NCBI GenBank assembly: GCA_018267825.1
Contig: JAFDXR010000016.1
Coordinates: 62,001-126,000 of the forward strand
Source: Bacteroidota bacterium
GTDB lineage: Bacteria > Bacteroidota > Bacteroidia > B-17B0 > Aurantibacillaceae
DNA: 64,000 nt
Direction of reading: 5' to 3'
The position numbers and the translations under genes are program-made. Below, piece by piece: positions 18,201 to 25,811 of this stretch (within the stretch, counting starts at the first letter, position 1; each line of letters begins with the position of its first letter). A model generated the notes under the pieces. It did not search any database. It was not told the origin of the DNA and saw only the letters and a program-made list of their open reading frames with translations.

Positions 18201-19455
18201 GGTGCCGCAGATCACGATCGGAACCAATCAGACTATAACCTGTACAGATCATACGGTTACTTTAAGCGGCAGCTCCTCATCCGCCGGCGTTTCCTATTCA
18301 TGGACCGGTCCGCTTGCCGGCAATACTGCAGGTTCTACACCTACAGCTACTACAACACAGGTAACACAGGCAGGGATTTATACACTTACTGTTACCGATC
18401 CTGTTACAGGTTGTTCGGCCTCACAATCATTGTCTGTTATCACAGATAGCATCAAACCGGTTATTACTGTAAATGCATCCGGCTCTGCGACTTTATCGTG
18501 TGCCAATAGCAGTGTAACTTTCACGGCCAGTGCTCCCGGCAATAATACCCTGAACTGGACAGGACCCGGTGGGGCACTGAGCGGAAACCCCGTATCGGTT
18601 CAAACGTCAGGTGTTTATACGGTTCAGGCCACAAACCCTTCTAATGGCTGTACTGCGAGCTCCACGGTTGCTGTCAGTGGAAATGTTTTATTGCCATCGC
18701 TTAGTGTTTTACCGGGTGTTGATTCAATCAGTTGTATGAATCCAACGGTGAGTATTCAGGCAACATCGAATGCTTCAGTACCTGCATATACCTGGTCGGG
18801 TCCCGGTGGTTATACATCCAGCCAGCCAACGGCTTCGGGCATATTCAGTCCGGGAGTATACACGGTTGTGGTTACAGACAGTGTATCGGGTTGTTCAGCT
18901 ACATCCACAGTTGCAATTACGCAAGGCAGCAATCCGCAGGCAGGATTTAATGCGAATCCGGCTACAGGTACAGCGCCGCTGCCGGTGCAGTTTACAAATA
19001 CAAGCAGTAACGGCTTTACCGGGTTCAGCTGGTCTTTTGGCGATTCCAATACGAGTTCAGCCACAAACCCTGCCAATACCTATACTCTGGCAGGAACCTA
19101 TACGGTAACGCTGGTTGGTATTGCGGCCAATCCAAATTGCAATGACACGATCAGCTCTGTTATTATTGTTACAGATGAGGAGGGCATTGAGATACCAAAT
19201 GTATTCACTCCTAATGGAGACGGAGCCAATGACGTATTTACTATAAAAACAAACGGCTACAAAGACCTGGAGCTGGTTATCTATAACCGCTGGGGACAGG
19301 TGCTGATAGAACTGAGCGGACTAAACCTTGGTTGGGATGGTGTAAATGCCAATGGGAAACATGCTCCTGACGGTACTTATTTCTATATGCTTACCGGCAC
19401 TTCGCTAAGCGGAAAAAGTATCGAGAGAACCGGGTTCCTGACACTCTTCAGGTAA
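15280..19455 (+). CDS. Giant secreted repeat adhesin with gliding-motility/type IX secretion C-terminal domain
   Basis: A 1391-residue extracellular protein. Signal peptide about 1-24 (ends LQLQSQ). An N-terminal domain of about 25-228 carries several Cys and a CQCG motif. Then about twelve tandem Ig-like repeats (231-1220), most exactly 84 residues, each with the pattern TCS...STPG-YSWTGP...PAGS...AGIYTLTV..P.NGC and thus one probable disulfide. Next comes a PKD domain (about 1221-1300, FSWSFGD), then the CHU C-terminal domain (about 1304-1391: PNVFTPNGDGAND, YNRWGQ, DGTYFYML, TGFLTLFR), which sends proteins through the type IX system with type B sorting. The likely role is surface adhesion or matrix. 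No clear terminator follows directly. Confidence 0.92.
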   Translation: MKKRSSFIVLFFIIFFSGLQLQSQTFSWASYPAGATTYTTGNMSVSITSSGAYSQSGSPKYVAAGSNANNPSTGTSYCTSAGLLLAVDWPNTSQNITTTITFATPVCGPLTFSLYDINADFYDDGTTKWTYFTDKIDISATDAASASIPAASISSSGCSSTSSAAGSVKTITANYNNCQCGTNNVTISGSTIKQVVIKYYSGPATYGPTPTYPSWQYIVIGNITATAPPTASITPGVLACGATSTTLTAGTSASSPTYSWSGPGGSTVTSPAAASTPVSGAGIYTLTINPAGCSATATYTLNATGTPPVVTSTGGNTITCSTSSVQTVLTTTSTPVTYTWTGPGIVSGAGSNTMTANAGGTYNYTVTNSSTGCQTSSFVTIASNTIVPDVSAISSGSITCSVSSATLSGNSGIPSPVFAWTGPGTGTPAGSSPNASSTIVSAGGTYSLSVTDPSNGCKSTGTVSVNSNTTLPNSSAGVTQSLSCTTSTVSLNGSSSTPGVSYSWTGPTAGNPAGTAPTNSVTSVTTAGVYTLTVLNPVNGCSKTSTVSVVTNTSTPNLSMGSNQVITCSASSVTLTGSSSTPLAAYSWMGPNTGVPAGSAPTGSATNVTSAGIYTLTVTNPANGCSVSNTLSVSSNTSMPQISMNPGQMISCSSTTVSISGSSSTPGANYSWTGPVVGTPAGATPNASSTAVSSAGIYTLTITSPANGCSITGTVAVTSNSAVPQLSVAGSQTITCSASSATLSGSSPVSGATYAWTGPGAGVPAGSSPAAATTIVSASGNYTLTVTDPATGCTNQAVIPVTTDTLQPVLNMGTNQAITCTTTSATLTANSSTPGAGFSWTGPGSGIPAGSTPGSPTTVVGGSGVYTLTVNNPANGCVSSNTVSVSSNTAIPQVSAGSSQTLTCSTTTVNISGSSSTPGVSYSWTGPASGVAAGSSPTASTTAVSSAGIYTLTVLTVSTGCQNTATVAVSTSSQVPQITIGTNQTITCTDHTVTLSGSSSSAGVSYSWTGPLAGNTAGSTPTATTTQVTQAGIYTLTVTDPVTGCSASQSLSVITDSIKPVITVNASGSATLSCANSSVTFTASAPGNNTLNWTGPGGALSGNPVSVQTSGVYTVQATNPSNGCTASSTVAVSGNVLLPSLSVLPGVDSISCMNPTVSIQATSNASVPAYTWSGPGGYTSSQPTASGIFSPGVYTVVVTDSVSGCSATSTVAITQGSNPQAGFNANPATGTAPLPVQFTNTSSNGFTGFSWSFGDSNTSSATNPANTYTLAGTYTVTLVGIAANPNCNDTISSVIIVTDEEGIEIPNVFTPNGDGANDVFTIKTNGYKDLELVIYNRWGQVLIELSGLNLGWDGVNANGKHAPDGTYFYMLTGTSLSGKSIERTGFLTLFR
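15970..18940 (+). repeat. Tandem Ig-like repeat tract within the adhesin
   Basis: About twelve units, mostly 252 nt (84 codons), similar in protein but diverged in DNA. Each holds TCS near its start, YSWTGP in the middle and NGC near its end. The first and the last two units are shorter and most diverged. Confidence 0.85.
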
Positions 19456-19485
19456 ATCGTTTCAGGCGTCATCTTTTTTTATTAT

Positions 19486-19534
19486 TGAGGGGGTAGCACT
19501 CCTGTAAATGGGGTTTCGGATTCTCAAATTTGCA
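19486..19534 (+). promoter_or_regulatory. Bipartite regulatory element (copy B) before a mini-gene
   Basis: TGAGGGGG-TAGCACTCCT-GTAA (19486-19507), exactly 20 nt, then ATTTGCA (19528-19534). This matches copy A at 15210-15258 in both blocks and in spacing, while the 20-nt spacers differ. The -7 position reads CAAATTTG, again a degenerate box. Confidence 0.6.
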
Positions 19535-19552
19535 TAACCAAAAACAAGCACT

Positions 19553-19591
19553 ATGAAAACTATCCAGGCTGGTATCATGATCATTATCTAA
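19553..19591 (+). CDS. Twelve-codon mini-ORF after the repeated promoter motif
   Basis: ATG at 19553 opens MKTIQAGIMIII and stops at 19589-19591. It begins 18 nt after the ATTTGCA block and is followed 6 nt later by a terminator, so a transcript of about 80 nt is implied. It may be a leader peptide, a small RNA, or the scar of a deleted gene whose signal peptide began here. I cannot decide between these. Confidence 0.35.
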   Translation: MKTIQAGIMIII

Positions 19592-19597
19592 TGAAGG

Positions 19598-19622
19598 ACC
19601 CGTTTTTTACAAACGGGTTTTC
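19598..19622 (+). terminator. Terminator of the mini-gene, perhaps also of the adhesin
   Basis: ACCCGTTT (19598-19605) pairs perfectly with AAACGGGT (19611-19618) around a 5-nt loop, followed by TTT. It is the first clear terminator after the adhesin stop at 19455. Confidence 0.75.
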
Positions 19623-19732
19623 AGCGCAAACATCTTATGTGACAGCATTGCCTGTCGTGCCTTATACACCTCTATTTTGTAACATTTTTCCCCCTTTTTA
19701 TTACGTGTTCCTGATGTTTCTGCAAGCCGGGG

Positions 19733-19762
19733 TTTGTGCTTCCAAATTATGCAGTATTTTTG
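19733..19762 (+). promoter_or_regulatory. Promoter of the LytS-type kinase, leaderless arrangement
   Basis: TTTG (19733-19736), an 18-nt spacer and TATTTTTG (19755-19762). The ATG of the kinase at 19767 is only 4 nt beyond, so the mRNA would have almost no leader. Confidence 0.7.
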
Positions 19763-19766
19763 CGCC

Positions 19767-20525
19767 ATGAGCACCACAACGCTATGCCTGTTATTTGTTC
19801 TTGTGTTTTTTATCGGATTGGCGTGCGGGGCTTTATACCAGGCTTTTTTCAAAAAGAACACGCTTCAGCAGCAGAATGCGCGTTTGAAAAAAGAGCTGGA
19901 AGACATTTCCGGCAAAATTCAGGATATAGAACTTACCCAGTCGAAATTTATTCTGAATCCCCATCTGTTTAAAAACACCCTTAACTCCATTCAGAGCTAT
20001 GCTTTCAGAACACATCAGTCGCTTGAGCGATTGGGGGGCGTGCTGGACTACATATTATATGACAGCAATACAGAGTTGGTTTCGGTTCAGGAGGAGCTTG
20101 AGTTTGCACGAAACTTCATTGATCTGAATAAAATCAAACTGAATCCTCTGTTTGACATCCGGGTGAAAGTGAAAATTGATGAGCATCATCCTCTGTATTC
20201 CCAACCTTTACTCACCCCGCTGATTACAGCCTATTTTATTGAGAACGCATTTAAACATGCAGATCTGCAGAGCCCCGATGCTTTTATTTCGATCGTATTT
20301 GAGTTAAAAGACGATCACTTTTACTATACTGTTTCCAACAAAATCCTGAAACATCCTATTTTCAAGGAAAAAGGAGGGATTGGCAAAAAGAATATTGAGA
20401 AACGGCTTGATATCACATATAAAGACAGCTATAAGATAGATTATTTTACCGAAGGTCATGTTTATACAGCGTATCTAAAAATTAATCTCATTGAGTTCAA
20501 AAGTAAGATGCTTGATATTGGATGA
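19767..20525 (+). CDS. LytS-like sensor histidine kinase (His_kinase family), short form
   Basis: A 252-residue kinase starting at ATG 19767; the earlier in-frame ATG at 19734 lies upstream of the -7 box and would not be transcribed. One N-terminal membrane helix (about 6-26), a short coiled coil (30-58), then the His_kinase domain with phospho-acceptor His66 in ILNPHLFKNTLNSIQ, and a HATPase with YFIENAFKHA and GIGKKNIEKRLD. No large sensory domain is present, so it may sense through the membrane helix or a partner. The response regulator gene begins inside its 3' end (35-nt overlap), so they form a pair. Confidence 0.9.
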   Translation: MSTTTLCLLFVLVFFIGLACGALYQAFFKKNTLQQQNARLKKELEDISGKIQDIELTQSKFILNPHLFKNTLNSIQSYAFRTHQSLERLGGVLDYILYDSNTELVSVQEELEFARNFIDLNKIKLNPLFDIRVKVKIDEHHPLYSQPLLTPLITAYFIENAFKHADLQSPDAFISIVFELKDDHFYYTVSNKILKHPIFKEKGGIGKKNIEKRLDITYKDSYKIDYFTEGHVYTAYLKINLIEFKSKMLDIG

Positions 20526-21204
20526 TGAACTGCCAGGGTTGACTTACCTGCGCATGCTCTGCGAACAGATACCGTTTGCAGAAGTAGTGCGTTGTTTTGA
20601 CTCACCGGAAACGTTTCTGAAGCAGCATGAACAACTCGACTATGATGTTTGTTTGCTGGATATACATATGCCCGGGCTGAATGGTATGGAAGTAGCCCAG
20701 CTGCTGCAATCCAGGCCTGTTATTTTTGTGTCGGCGCATCCCGAATATGCTATTGAGGCATTTAACCTGGATGCTATAGATTTTATAAAAAAACCGGTGT
20801 CGCGCGACCGCCTGGAAAAGGCACTCTCCAAAGTCATGAACCGGCTGAATGATCTCCCGGGGAAAAGTTATTTTATCTGGAATACCAACCTGGGCAAATC
20901 AACTCTTTATTTCAATGAGATTACCTATATCACTACCGGTGAGATTGATAAGCGCGACAAGCTGGTGTATATGGCCGATCAGGGTACACTGTTACTCAAA
21001 AATATTACCATCGACAGGCTTCTTGAATTTTTACCGGCCCGTGATTTTATAAGGGTCAATAAGTCCGATATTATAAACCGAAAAGCTATCCAGGCATACA
21101 CGTTCGATGAAATTGTACTGAAGCTCAAAACGGCCAGGCAATTGCCCATGACCATTACACTCGGTGATATTTACCGAAGGGCTTTCCAGGATTGGATCCT
21201 TTGA
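20491..21204 (+). CDS. LytTR-family response regulator
   Basis: A 237-residue regulator. The receiver domain has ILDDE (acidic pocket), phospho-acceptor Asp57 in LLDIHMPGLNG, and Lys in FIKKPVSRD. The LytTR DNA-binding domain (about 130-235) has YFNEITYITTGEIDKRDKL and FIRVNKSDIINRKAI. The only in-frame start before the receiver is TTG at 20491, which overlaps the kinase by 35 nt; no ATG fits. LytTR proteins bind pairs of short direct repeats. The pair sits downstream of the adhesin and upstream of the antiporter. Its targets are not known. Confidence 0.9.
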   Translation: MSSKVRCLILDDELPGLTYLRMLCEQIPFAEVVRCFDSPETFLKQHEQLDYDVCLLDIHMPGLNGMEVAQLLQSRPVIFVSAHPEYAIEAFNLDAIDFIKKPVSRDRLEKALSKVMNRLNDLPGKSYFIWNTNLGKSTLYFNEITYITTGEIDKRDKLVYMADQGTLLLKNITIDRLLEFLPARDFIRVNKSDIINRKAIQAYTFDEIVLKLKTARQLPMTITLGDIYRRAFQDWIL

Positions 21205-21240
21205 TTTCATTTCATTTTTTCAGGGTTTTATTACAAGGCC

Positions 21241-21292
21241 AGGGATACCTGTTACATCCCTTAAATTATAGACTTTCACGGTCTTACTTTTG
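21241..21292 (+). promoter_or_regulatory. Antiporter promoter with upstream inverted repeat
   Basis: TACTTTTG (21285-21292) fits the -7 consensus and lies 21 nt before the ATG. Upstream is a perfect inverted repeat, AGGGAT (21241-21246) and ATCCCT (21256-21261), with a 9-nt centre, placed near -45. It is a candidate activator site. Confidence 0.5.
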
Positions 21293-21313
21293 TGTGGTTT
21301 ATAAGTTCTTTCT

Positions 21314-23584
21314 ATGAAAACCTACAAAAACATTGCGTTCTATATTCTTGTTATGAGTGCTTTTGCAGCCCTCATTTATTTCCTGGTTCAATCCGGTAAA
21401 ACACTTGAGGAGGTGAGGCTTCAGCCCGGATTAAAGATTCAACCTGAAGTATCGGCCTGGACCGATTTTAAAGCATCGATGGAGCACAACGTGACACATC
21501 CACTGGCAATCCTCTTATTGCAGATCGTCACCATTATTTTTACGGCCCGTACATTCGGTTTTATTTTCAATAAGATCGGTCAGCCAACCGTTATTGGTGA
21601 AATCATTGCCGGTATCTTTCTCGGCCCCTCCCTGCTTGGTGCCTGGTTCCCCGAGTATTCCACATTTCTTTTCCCGAAACAATCGTTGGGCAATCTGCAG
21701 TTTCTGAGTCAGGTTGGGCTTGTGTTGTTCATGTTTGTTATTGGCATGGAACTGGATTTAAAAACGCTGAAAAACAAAGCGCATGATGCGGTCATCATCA
21801 GCCATGCCAGTATTATTATCCCCTACTCCCTGGGTATGGGGCTTGCTTATTTTATATACCTCGAATTTGCTCCTGCGGGCATCAATTTCACGTCGTTCAG
21901 CCTGTTTATGGGTATAGCCATGAGCATTACGGCATTTCCGGTACTGGCGCGGATTATACAGGAACGTAACATGACCAAAACCCGCCTGGGGGCTATGGCT
22001 ATAACATGTGCTGCTGCCGACGATATTACAGCATGGTGTATACTGGCTGCGGTTATTGCCATTGTGAAAGCGGGCTCATTTATCAGCTCACTGTATACCA
22101 TCGCCATGGCTATAGGTTATGTGTTTATCATGCTCAAGCTTGTACGACCGTTTCTGAAGCGCATGGGTGAGGTATATTCCAATAAGGAGTCGCTGAGCCT
22201 CAATATTGTATCAGCGATTTTCGGTATACTGCTTATCTCTTCATTTATCACGGAAGTTATCGGTATTCATGCTTTGTTCGGCGCCTTTATGGCTGGTGTG
22301 ATTATGCCGCCATCCATCAACTTCAGACGAATTGTGATCGATAAAACAGAGTCGGTTTCCCTGGGGCTATTGCTTCCGCTTTTCTTTGTGTTTACCGGGT
22401 TGCGTACGCAGATCGGTTTACTGAACGACGCACATCTCTGGGGAGTATGCGGTCTGGTGGTATTAGTAGCTATATTCGGAAAGTTTGGTGGCAGCATGCT
22501 TGCGGCGAAGGTTATTGGCCAGAGCTGGAAAGACAGTCTGTCTATTGGTGCCCTGATGAACACCCGCGGGCTTATGGAACTGATCGTTTTGAATATCGGT
22601 TATGATCTTGGTATTCTGAAACCCGAAATTTTTGCCATGATGGTGATTATGGCGCTGGTTACTACATTTATGACCGGCCCCGCGCTCGACCTGATTAACA
22701 GGTTCTTTGGTAAGGGGCTGGCCGAAACGACAGGACATCTTAAACAAAAATTCAGGCTGTTGCTATCATTTGCGAATCCACAGAGCGGTAAAAAACTTTT
22801 GAGGATTGCCAATCTTATTACGGGGCATTCCAAAAACATGGCAGAGATAAATACGCTGCACATTACGCCCACTGCCGATATTAATCAATACCAGCTGGCA
22901 GAATTTGAAAAGGAGAATTTTAAACCGATCCGCCTCGAAGCATCGAAACTGGGCTTAAAGGTTGGGATGAGTCACCGGGTATCGAACGATGTCAGTGATG
23001 AAATACTGAAAGAAGCCAATTCAGGTGCCTATGATCTGATGCTTGTGGGAATAGGTCGCTCGGTGTTTGAAGGAACCCTGCTTGGCCAGTTTATAGGCCT
23101 TACAGCACATGCCCTTAATCCTGATAAACTCATCGGTGCCATTACCGGGAAAACACCTTTGTTTAAATCACAGGGACTGGATGAACATTCGGCTAACCTG
23201 ATCAGTAATAGTAAAATTCCGGTTGGCATTTTTATAGACCATCAGTTCGACCAGGTGGAACGGGTGTTATTACCAATTACATCTATCAGCGATGTGTTTC
23301 TTTTGTTTTATGCCAAGAAGATGATCCGCAACAGTGATGTAACAGTTACCATTGTGGATTGCTCGGGTATTATAGAAGCCAATACGGAGATCAAGGAAGA
23401 AATATATGGCATCGAAAACTTTGCACCGAATACATTGCAGATGATTTCTGAAAAGGAGTTTGAAACGGTGTCGTTATCTTCTTATAACATGATGCTGCTG
23501 AGCATGGATGGTTATAGGTTTTTATCAGGCAGGATACAGGCTGCCCAGGAGAACTCACCATCCCTGTTATTAATCAGGCCTTGA
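21314..23584 (+). CDS. CPA2-family cation/proton antiporter with C-terminal USP-like region
   Basis: A 756-residue protein. The membrane domain (about 60-475) is of the Kef/NapA (CPA2) type with 12-13 helices: GQPTVIGEIIAGIFLGPSLLG, and the ion-site pair Asp236-Asp237 in AAADDITAW. One more helix lies at the N-terminus (7-25), before a short periplasmic stretch. The C-terminal 250 residues include a segment like universal stress proteins (VGIGRSVFEGTLLG), probably regulatory. It should exchange Na+ or K+ for H+. Its last 15 nt overlap the convergent barrel gene. Confidence 0.92.
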   Translation: MKTYKNIAFYILVMSAFAALIYFLVQSGKTLEEVRLQPGLKIQPEVSAWTDFKASMEHNVTHPLAILLLQIVTIIFTARTFGFIFNKIGQPTVIGEIIAGIFLGPSLLGAWFPEYSTFLFPKQSLGNLQFLSQVGLVLFMFVIGMELDLKTLKNKAHDAVIISHASIIIPYSLGMGLAYFIYLEFAPAGINFTSFSLFMGIAMSITAFPVLARIIQERNMTKTRLGAMAITCAAADDITAWCILAAVIAIVKAGSFISSLYTIAMAIGYVFIMLKLVRPFLKRMGEVYSNKESLSLNIVSAIFGILLISSFITEVIGIHALFGAFMAGVIMPPSINFRRIVIDKTESVSLGLLLPLFFVFTGLRTQIGLLNDAHLWGVCGLVVLVAIFGKFGGSMLAAKVIGQSWKDSLSIGALMNTRGLMELIVLNIGYDLGILKPEIFAMMVIMALVTTFMTGPALDLINRFFGKGLAETTGHLKQKFRLLLSFANPQSGKKLLRIANLITGHSKNMAEINTLHITPTADINQYQLAEFEKENFKPIRLEASKLGLKVGMSHRVSNDVSDEILKEANSGAYDLMLVGIGRSVFEGTLLGQFIGLTAHALNPDKLIGAITGKTPLFKSQGLDEHSANLISNSKIPVGIFIDHQFDQVERVLLPITSISDVFLLFYAKKMIRNSDVTVTIVDCSGIIEANTEIKEEIYGIENFAPNTLQMISEKEFETVSLSSYNMMLLSMDGYRFLSGRIQAAQENSPSLLLIRP

Positions 23585-24163
23585 TTTTTTGCGGGTATGC
23601 AACTGAAAACCCAATCCGCCGGAAAACATGATTTCATCGAGTTGTAAAGTTCCTGCAGAAGTGCCTGTATAGCGCGATGTTACATAGCGGGCATTCAGGT
23701 AAAAATTACAATAATCCCATACATAAAATGTATAACCGGCAATAAGCGATACCCCCGGATCGATCCTGGCAGGATAAAACGTGCCTGAAGAATCGCGCAT
23801 ATTGGGTTGCGCCAGTATAGCTGCCGGTTGAAGTCCCAGAAAGAAATCGCTTTTCTTTTTGGAAAAGTGATACAGAGCCCCGAAAAAGATCATGCTGTTC
23901 TGTTTCATGAAATCGGGTTTCTGCTGACTGTTAAGGTACCAGTAACAATCGCCGCGAACACTCACTTTATTTTCGAGAAAATATTCGAGTTCGCCCGGAA
24001 CATATATATTACTCACCGCACGATTCAGCATAGTGCCGGGACTGATTGTTGCCGTGGCTTTCAGCAAACCCTTTCTTACAAATGGTCCCTCCTGTTCCTG
24101 CGCCCACGCTGCACTGACTGTACAAAGAGTCGTACCGAGTATGAATATCCATTGCTTTACCAT
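23570..24163 (-). CDS. Predicted outer-membrane beta-barrel protein
   Basis: A 197-residue protein with a signal peptide (ends TVSAAWAQ) and alternating hydrophobic/polar strands ending in an aromatic-rich segment (GGLGFQLH), as in small eight-stranded barrels. I do not recognise a named family. Its start overlaps the 3' end of the upstream barrel gene by 7 nt, so the two are co-translated. Function unknown. Confidence 0.7.
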   Translation of the reverse strand: MVKQWIFILGTTLCTVSAAWAQEQEGPFVRKGLLKATATISPGTMLNRAVSNIYVPGELEYFLENKVSVRGDCYWYLNSQQKPDFMKQNSMIFFGALYHFSKKKSDFFLGLQPAAILAQPNMRDSSGTFYPARIDPGVSLIAGYTFYVWDYCNFYLNARYVTSRYTGTSAGTLQLDEIMFSGGLGFQLHTRKKSRPD

Positions 24164-24795
24164 AGATCCACAAGTTTGTAATTTAAGCTCAGGTTAAATA
24201 ATATATGCCCTTCGAGATTAACACCATTTTCTTTCTCGAACACCACAGCTCCGTTTTCCTGCCGGGCATGTATATCGGTTCCCAGGTGAATCATATACTG
24301 GGCGGTTGTAGAAATATCGAAACGTTTGGTGAGGTTGAAATGTGCGCCGATTCCGGCCTGCACGGCTGAACTCCAGCGTTCGGCATAATTGCTCCGGTTC
24401 AGGTTATCTTTCTGGTTGGTGTAATCGAAACAGTGCCCGGCGAGTATATAGGGCTGCACTTTGGCCCCCAACGGATCTTTATTGGTCAGGTAATACAGCA
24501 CACTCCACCCGATATGATAATCGGTGCGGGAGGCAAAACTACCGACATTGCCGGTGATGTAATCGAAGAACCAGTCGGTATTGATCCTGTCGGCCACGCG
24601 AATCCTGAATTGTCCACCGGAACCATAACCAAAATTACGCCAGTCGCCATCGTTGAAGGCGCTTACCGGGCAGCGCACCCCTAGAGAAAAAATGCCACTC
24701 GGGTTCTTTTTGATTTTCATGTCCTGCTGTGCCTTAGAGCTGTTGCAGTAAAGCAGAGATAGCAGGCATACGGATATGCGAATGAGAGATTTCAT
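24157..24795 (-). CDS. Predicted outer-membrane beta-barrel protein
   Basis: A 212-residue protein with a signal peptide (LLYCNSSKAQ). Barrel-like strands include FSLGVRCPVSAFNDGDW, AGIGAHFNLTKRFDISTTAQYM and a final LFNLSLNYKL, fitting the OmpW/OMP_b-brl type. It is the first gene of a two-gene barrel operon. On the minus strand, TATATTTA lies about 19 nt before the ATG and may be a variant -7 box. Function unknown. Confidence 0.7.
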   Translation of the reverse strand: MKSLIRISVCLLSLLYCNSSKAQQDMKIKKNPSGIFSLGVRCPVSAFNDGDWRNFGYGSGGQFRIRVADRINTDWFFDYITGNVGSFASRTDYHIGWSVLYYLTNKDPLGAKVQPYILAGHCFDYTNQKDNLNRSNYAERWSSAVQAGIGAHFNLTKRFDISTTAQYMIHLGTDIHARQENGAVVFEKENGVNLEGHILFNLSLNYKLVDLW

Positions 24796-24877
24796 ACCGA
24801 TAGGTTTAATGCTTTAAATATAACGCGGAAAGATAAGAAATAGTATCAGTTACATACTGATATAAATCAGAACGAGC

Positions 24878-25765
24878 TTAAGGGTATACTTCGCGCTTGG
24901 CAGCCAGCAAGGTGTTCTTGAGGAGCGAAGCAATAGTCATGGGGCCTACTCCACCCGGCACCGGTGTAATGTATGAGCATTTCGGCGCCACTTCATCAAA
25001 CTTCACATCACCCTTAAGCTTAAAGCCGGACTTTGTTTCGGCAGATGCCACCCGGGTTGTGCCGACATCAATAACAACAGCGCCTTCTTTTACCATATCA
25101 GCAGTTACAAACTCCGGGCTGCCGAGGGCACAAATAAGAATATCCGCGCTGCGTGTATGGGTTTTCAGATTTTCCGTTTTACTGTGGCAAAGTGTTACAG
25201 TAGAGTTCCCGAGAGAGGTGTTTTTTGCCATGAGGATACTCATGGGTGATCCTACGATATGACTGCGCCCAATAACAACACAGTGTTTGCCTGATGTTTC
25301 GATATTGTATTTATGAAGCAGGTGCACAATGCCGTAAGGTGTGGCACTTACATAGCATGGCAGGTTAAGTACCATACGTCCTACATTAATCGGATGGAAA
25401 CCATCCACATCTTTTTCCGGCTTTACAGCCTCTATGATTTTGTGTTCATTGATCTGGCGCGGTAGTGGTAACTGTACGATAAATCCGTCGACATCCGGAT
25501 CATTATTCAGTTCGTGAACTGTCTGCAGGAGTTTTTCTTCCGTTACATATTCCGGCAGTCGGATCAGTGTCGACTTGAATCCTACTTTTTCACAGGCCTT
25601 AATCTTGCTGGCGACGTAGGTTTCGCTCCCTCCGTCATTTCCTACCAGAATAGCCGCCAGGTGTGGCGTTTTCATTCCGGCAGCTTTCAACTTTTGAACT
25701 TCTGCTGCAATTTCGTCCTGGAGTTCCAGGGATATTTTTTTTCCGTCGATAAGTTGAAAGGCCAT
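24878..25765 (-). CDS. folD: Bifunctional methylenetetrahydrofolate dehydrogenase/cyclohydrolase FolD
   Basis: A 295-residue cytoplasmic enzyme that interconverts methylene-, methenyl- and formyl-tetrahydrofolate with NADP. Signature segments: [17 protein letters not shown] (catalytic Tyr and Lys), [35 protein letters not shown] (nucleotide-binding) and [16 protein letters not shown]. Length matches the family. It lies 46 nt downstream of ffh on the same strand and is probably expressed with it. A weak hairpin (TATCAGT/ACTGATA, 24844-24862) follows, without a clear T run. Confidence 0.97.
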   Translation of the reverse strand: MAFQLIDGKKISLELQDEIAAEVQKLKAAGMKTPHLAAILVGNDGGSETYVASKIKACEKVGFKSTLIRLPEYVTEEKLLQTVHELNNDPDVDGFIVQLPLPRQINEHKIIEAVKPEKDVDGFHPINVGRMVLNLPCYVSATPYGIVHLLHKYNIETSGKHCVVIGRSHIVGSPMSILMAKNTSLGNSTVTLCHSKTENLKTHTRSADILICALGSPEFVTADMVKEGAVVIDVGTTRVASAETKSGFKLKGDVKFDEVAPKCSYITPVPGGVGPMTIASLLKNTLLAAKREVYP

Positions 25766-25811
25766 ATATTAATAAAGATCTGTCGTTGAAACTGAGGTTT
25801 ATGAATGTGTA

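Noticed and set aside
15970-18940. CRISPR or satellite-like tandem repeat
   Set aside because: The 252-nt period is in frame and encodes Ig-like domains; DNA copies are diverged.
19734-19766. Extension of the LytS kinase to an ATG at 19734
   Set aside because: The -7 box (19755-19762) lies inside it, so it would not be transcribed.
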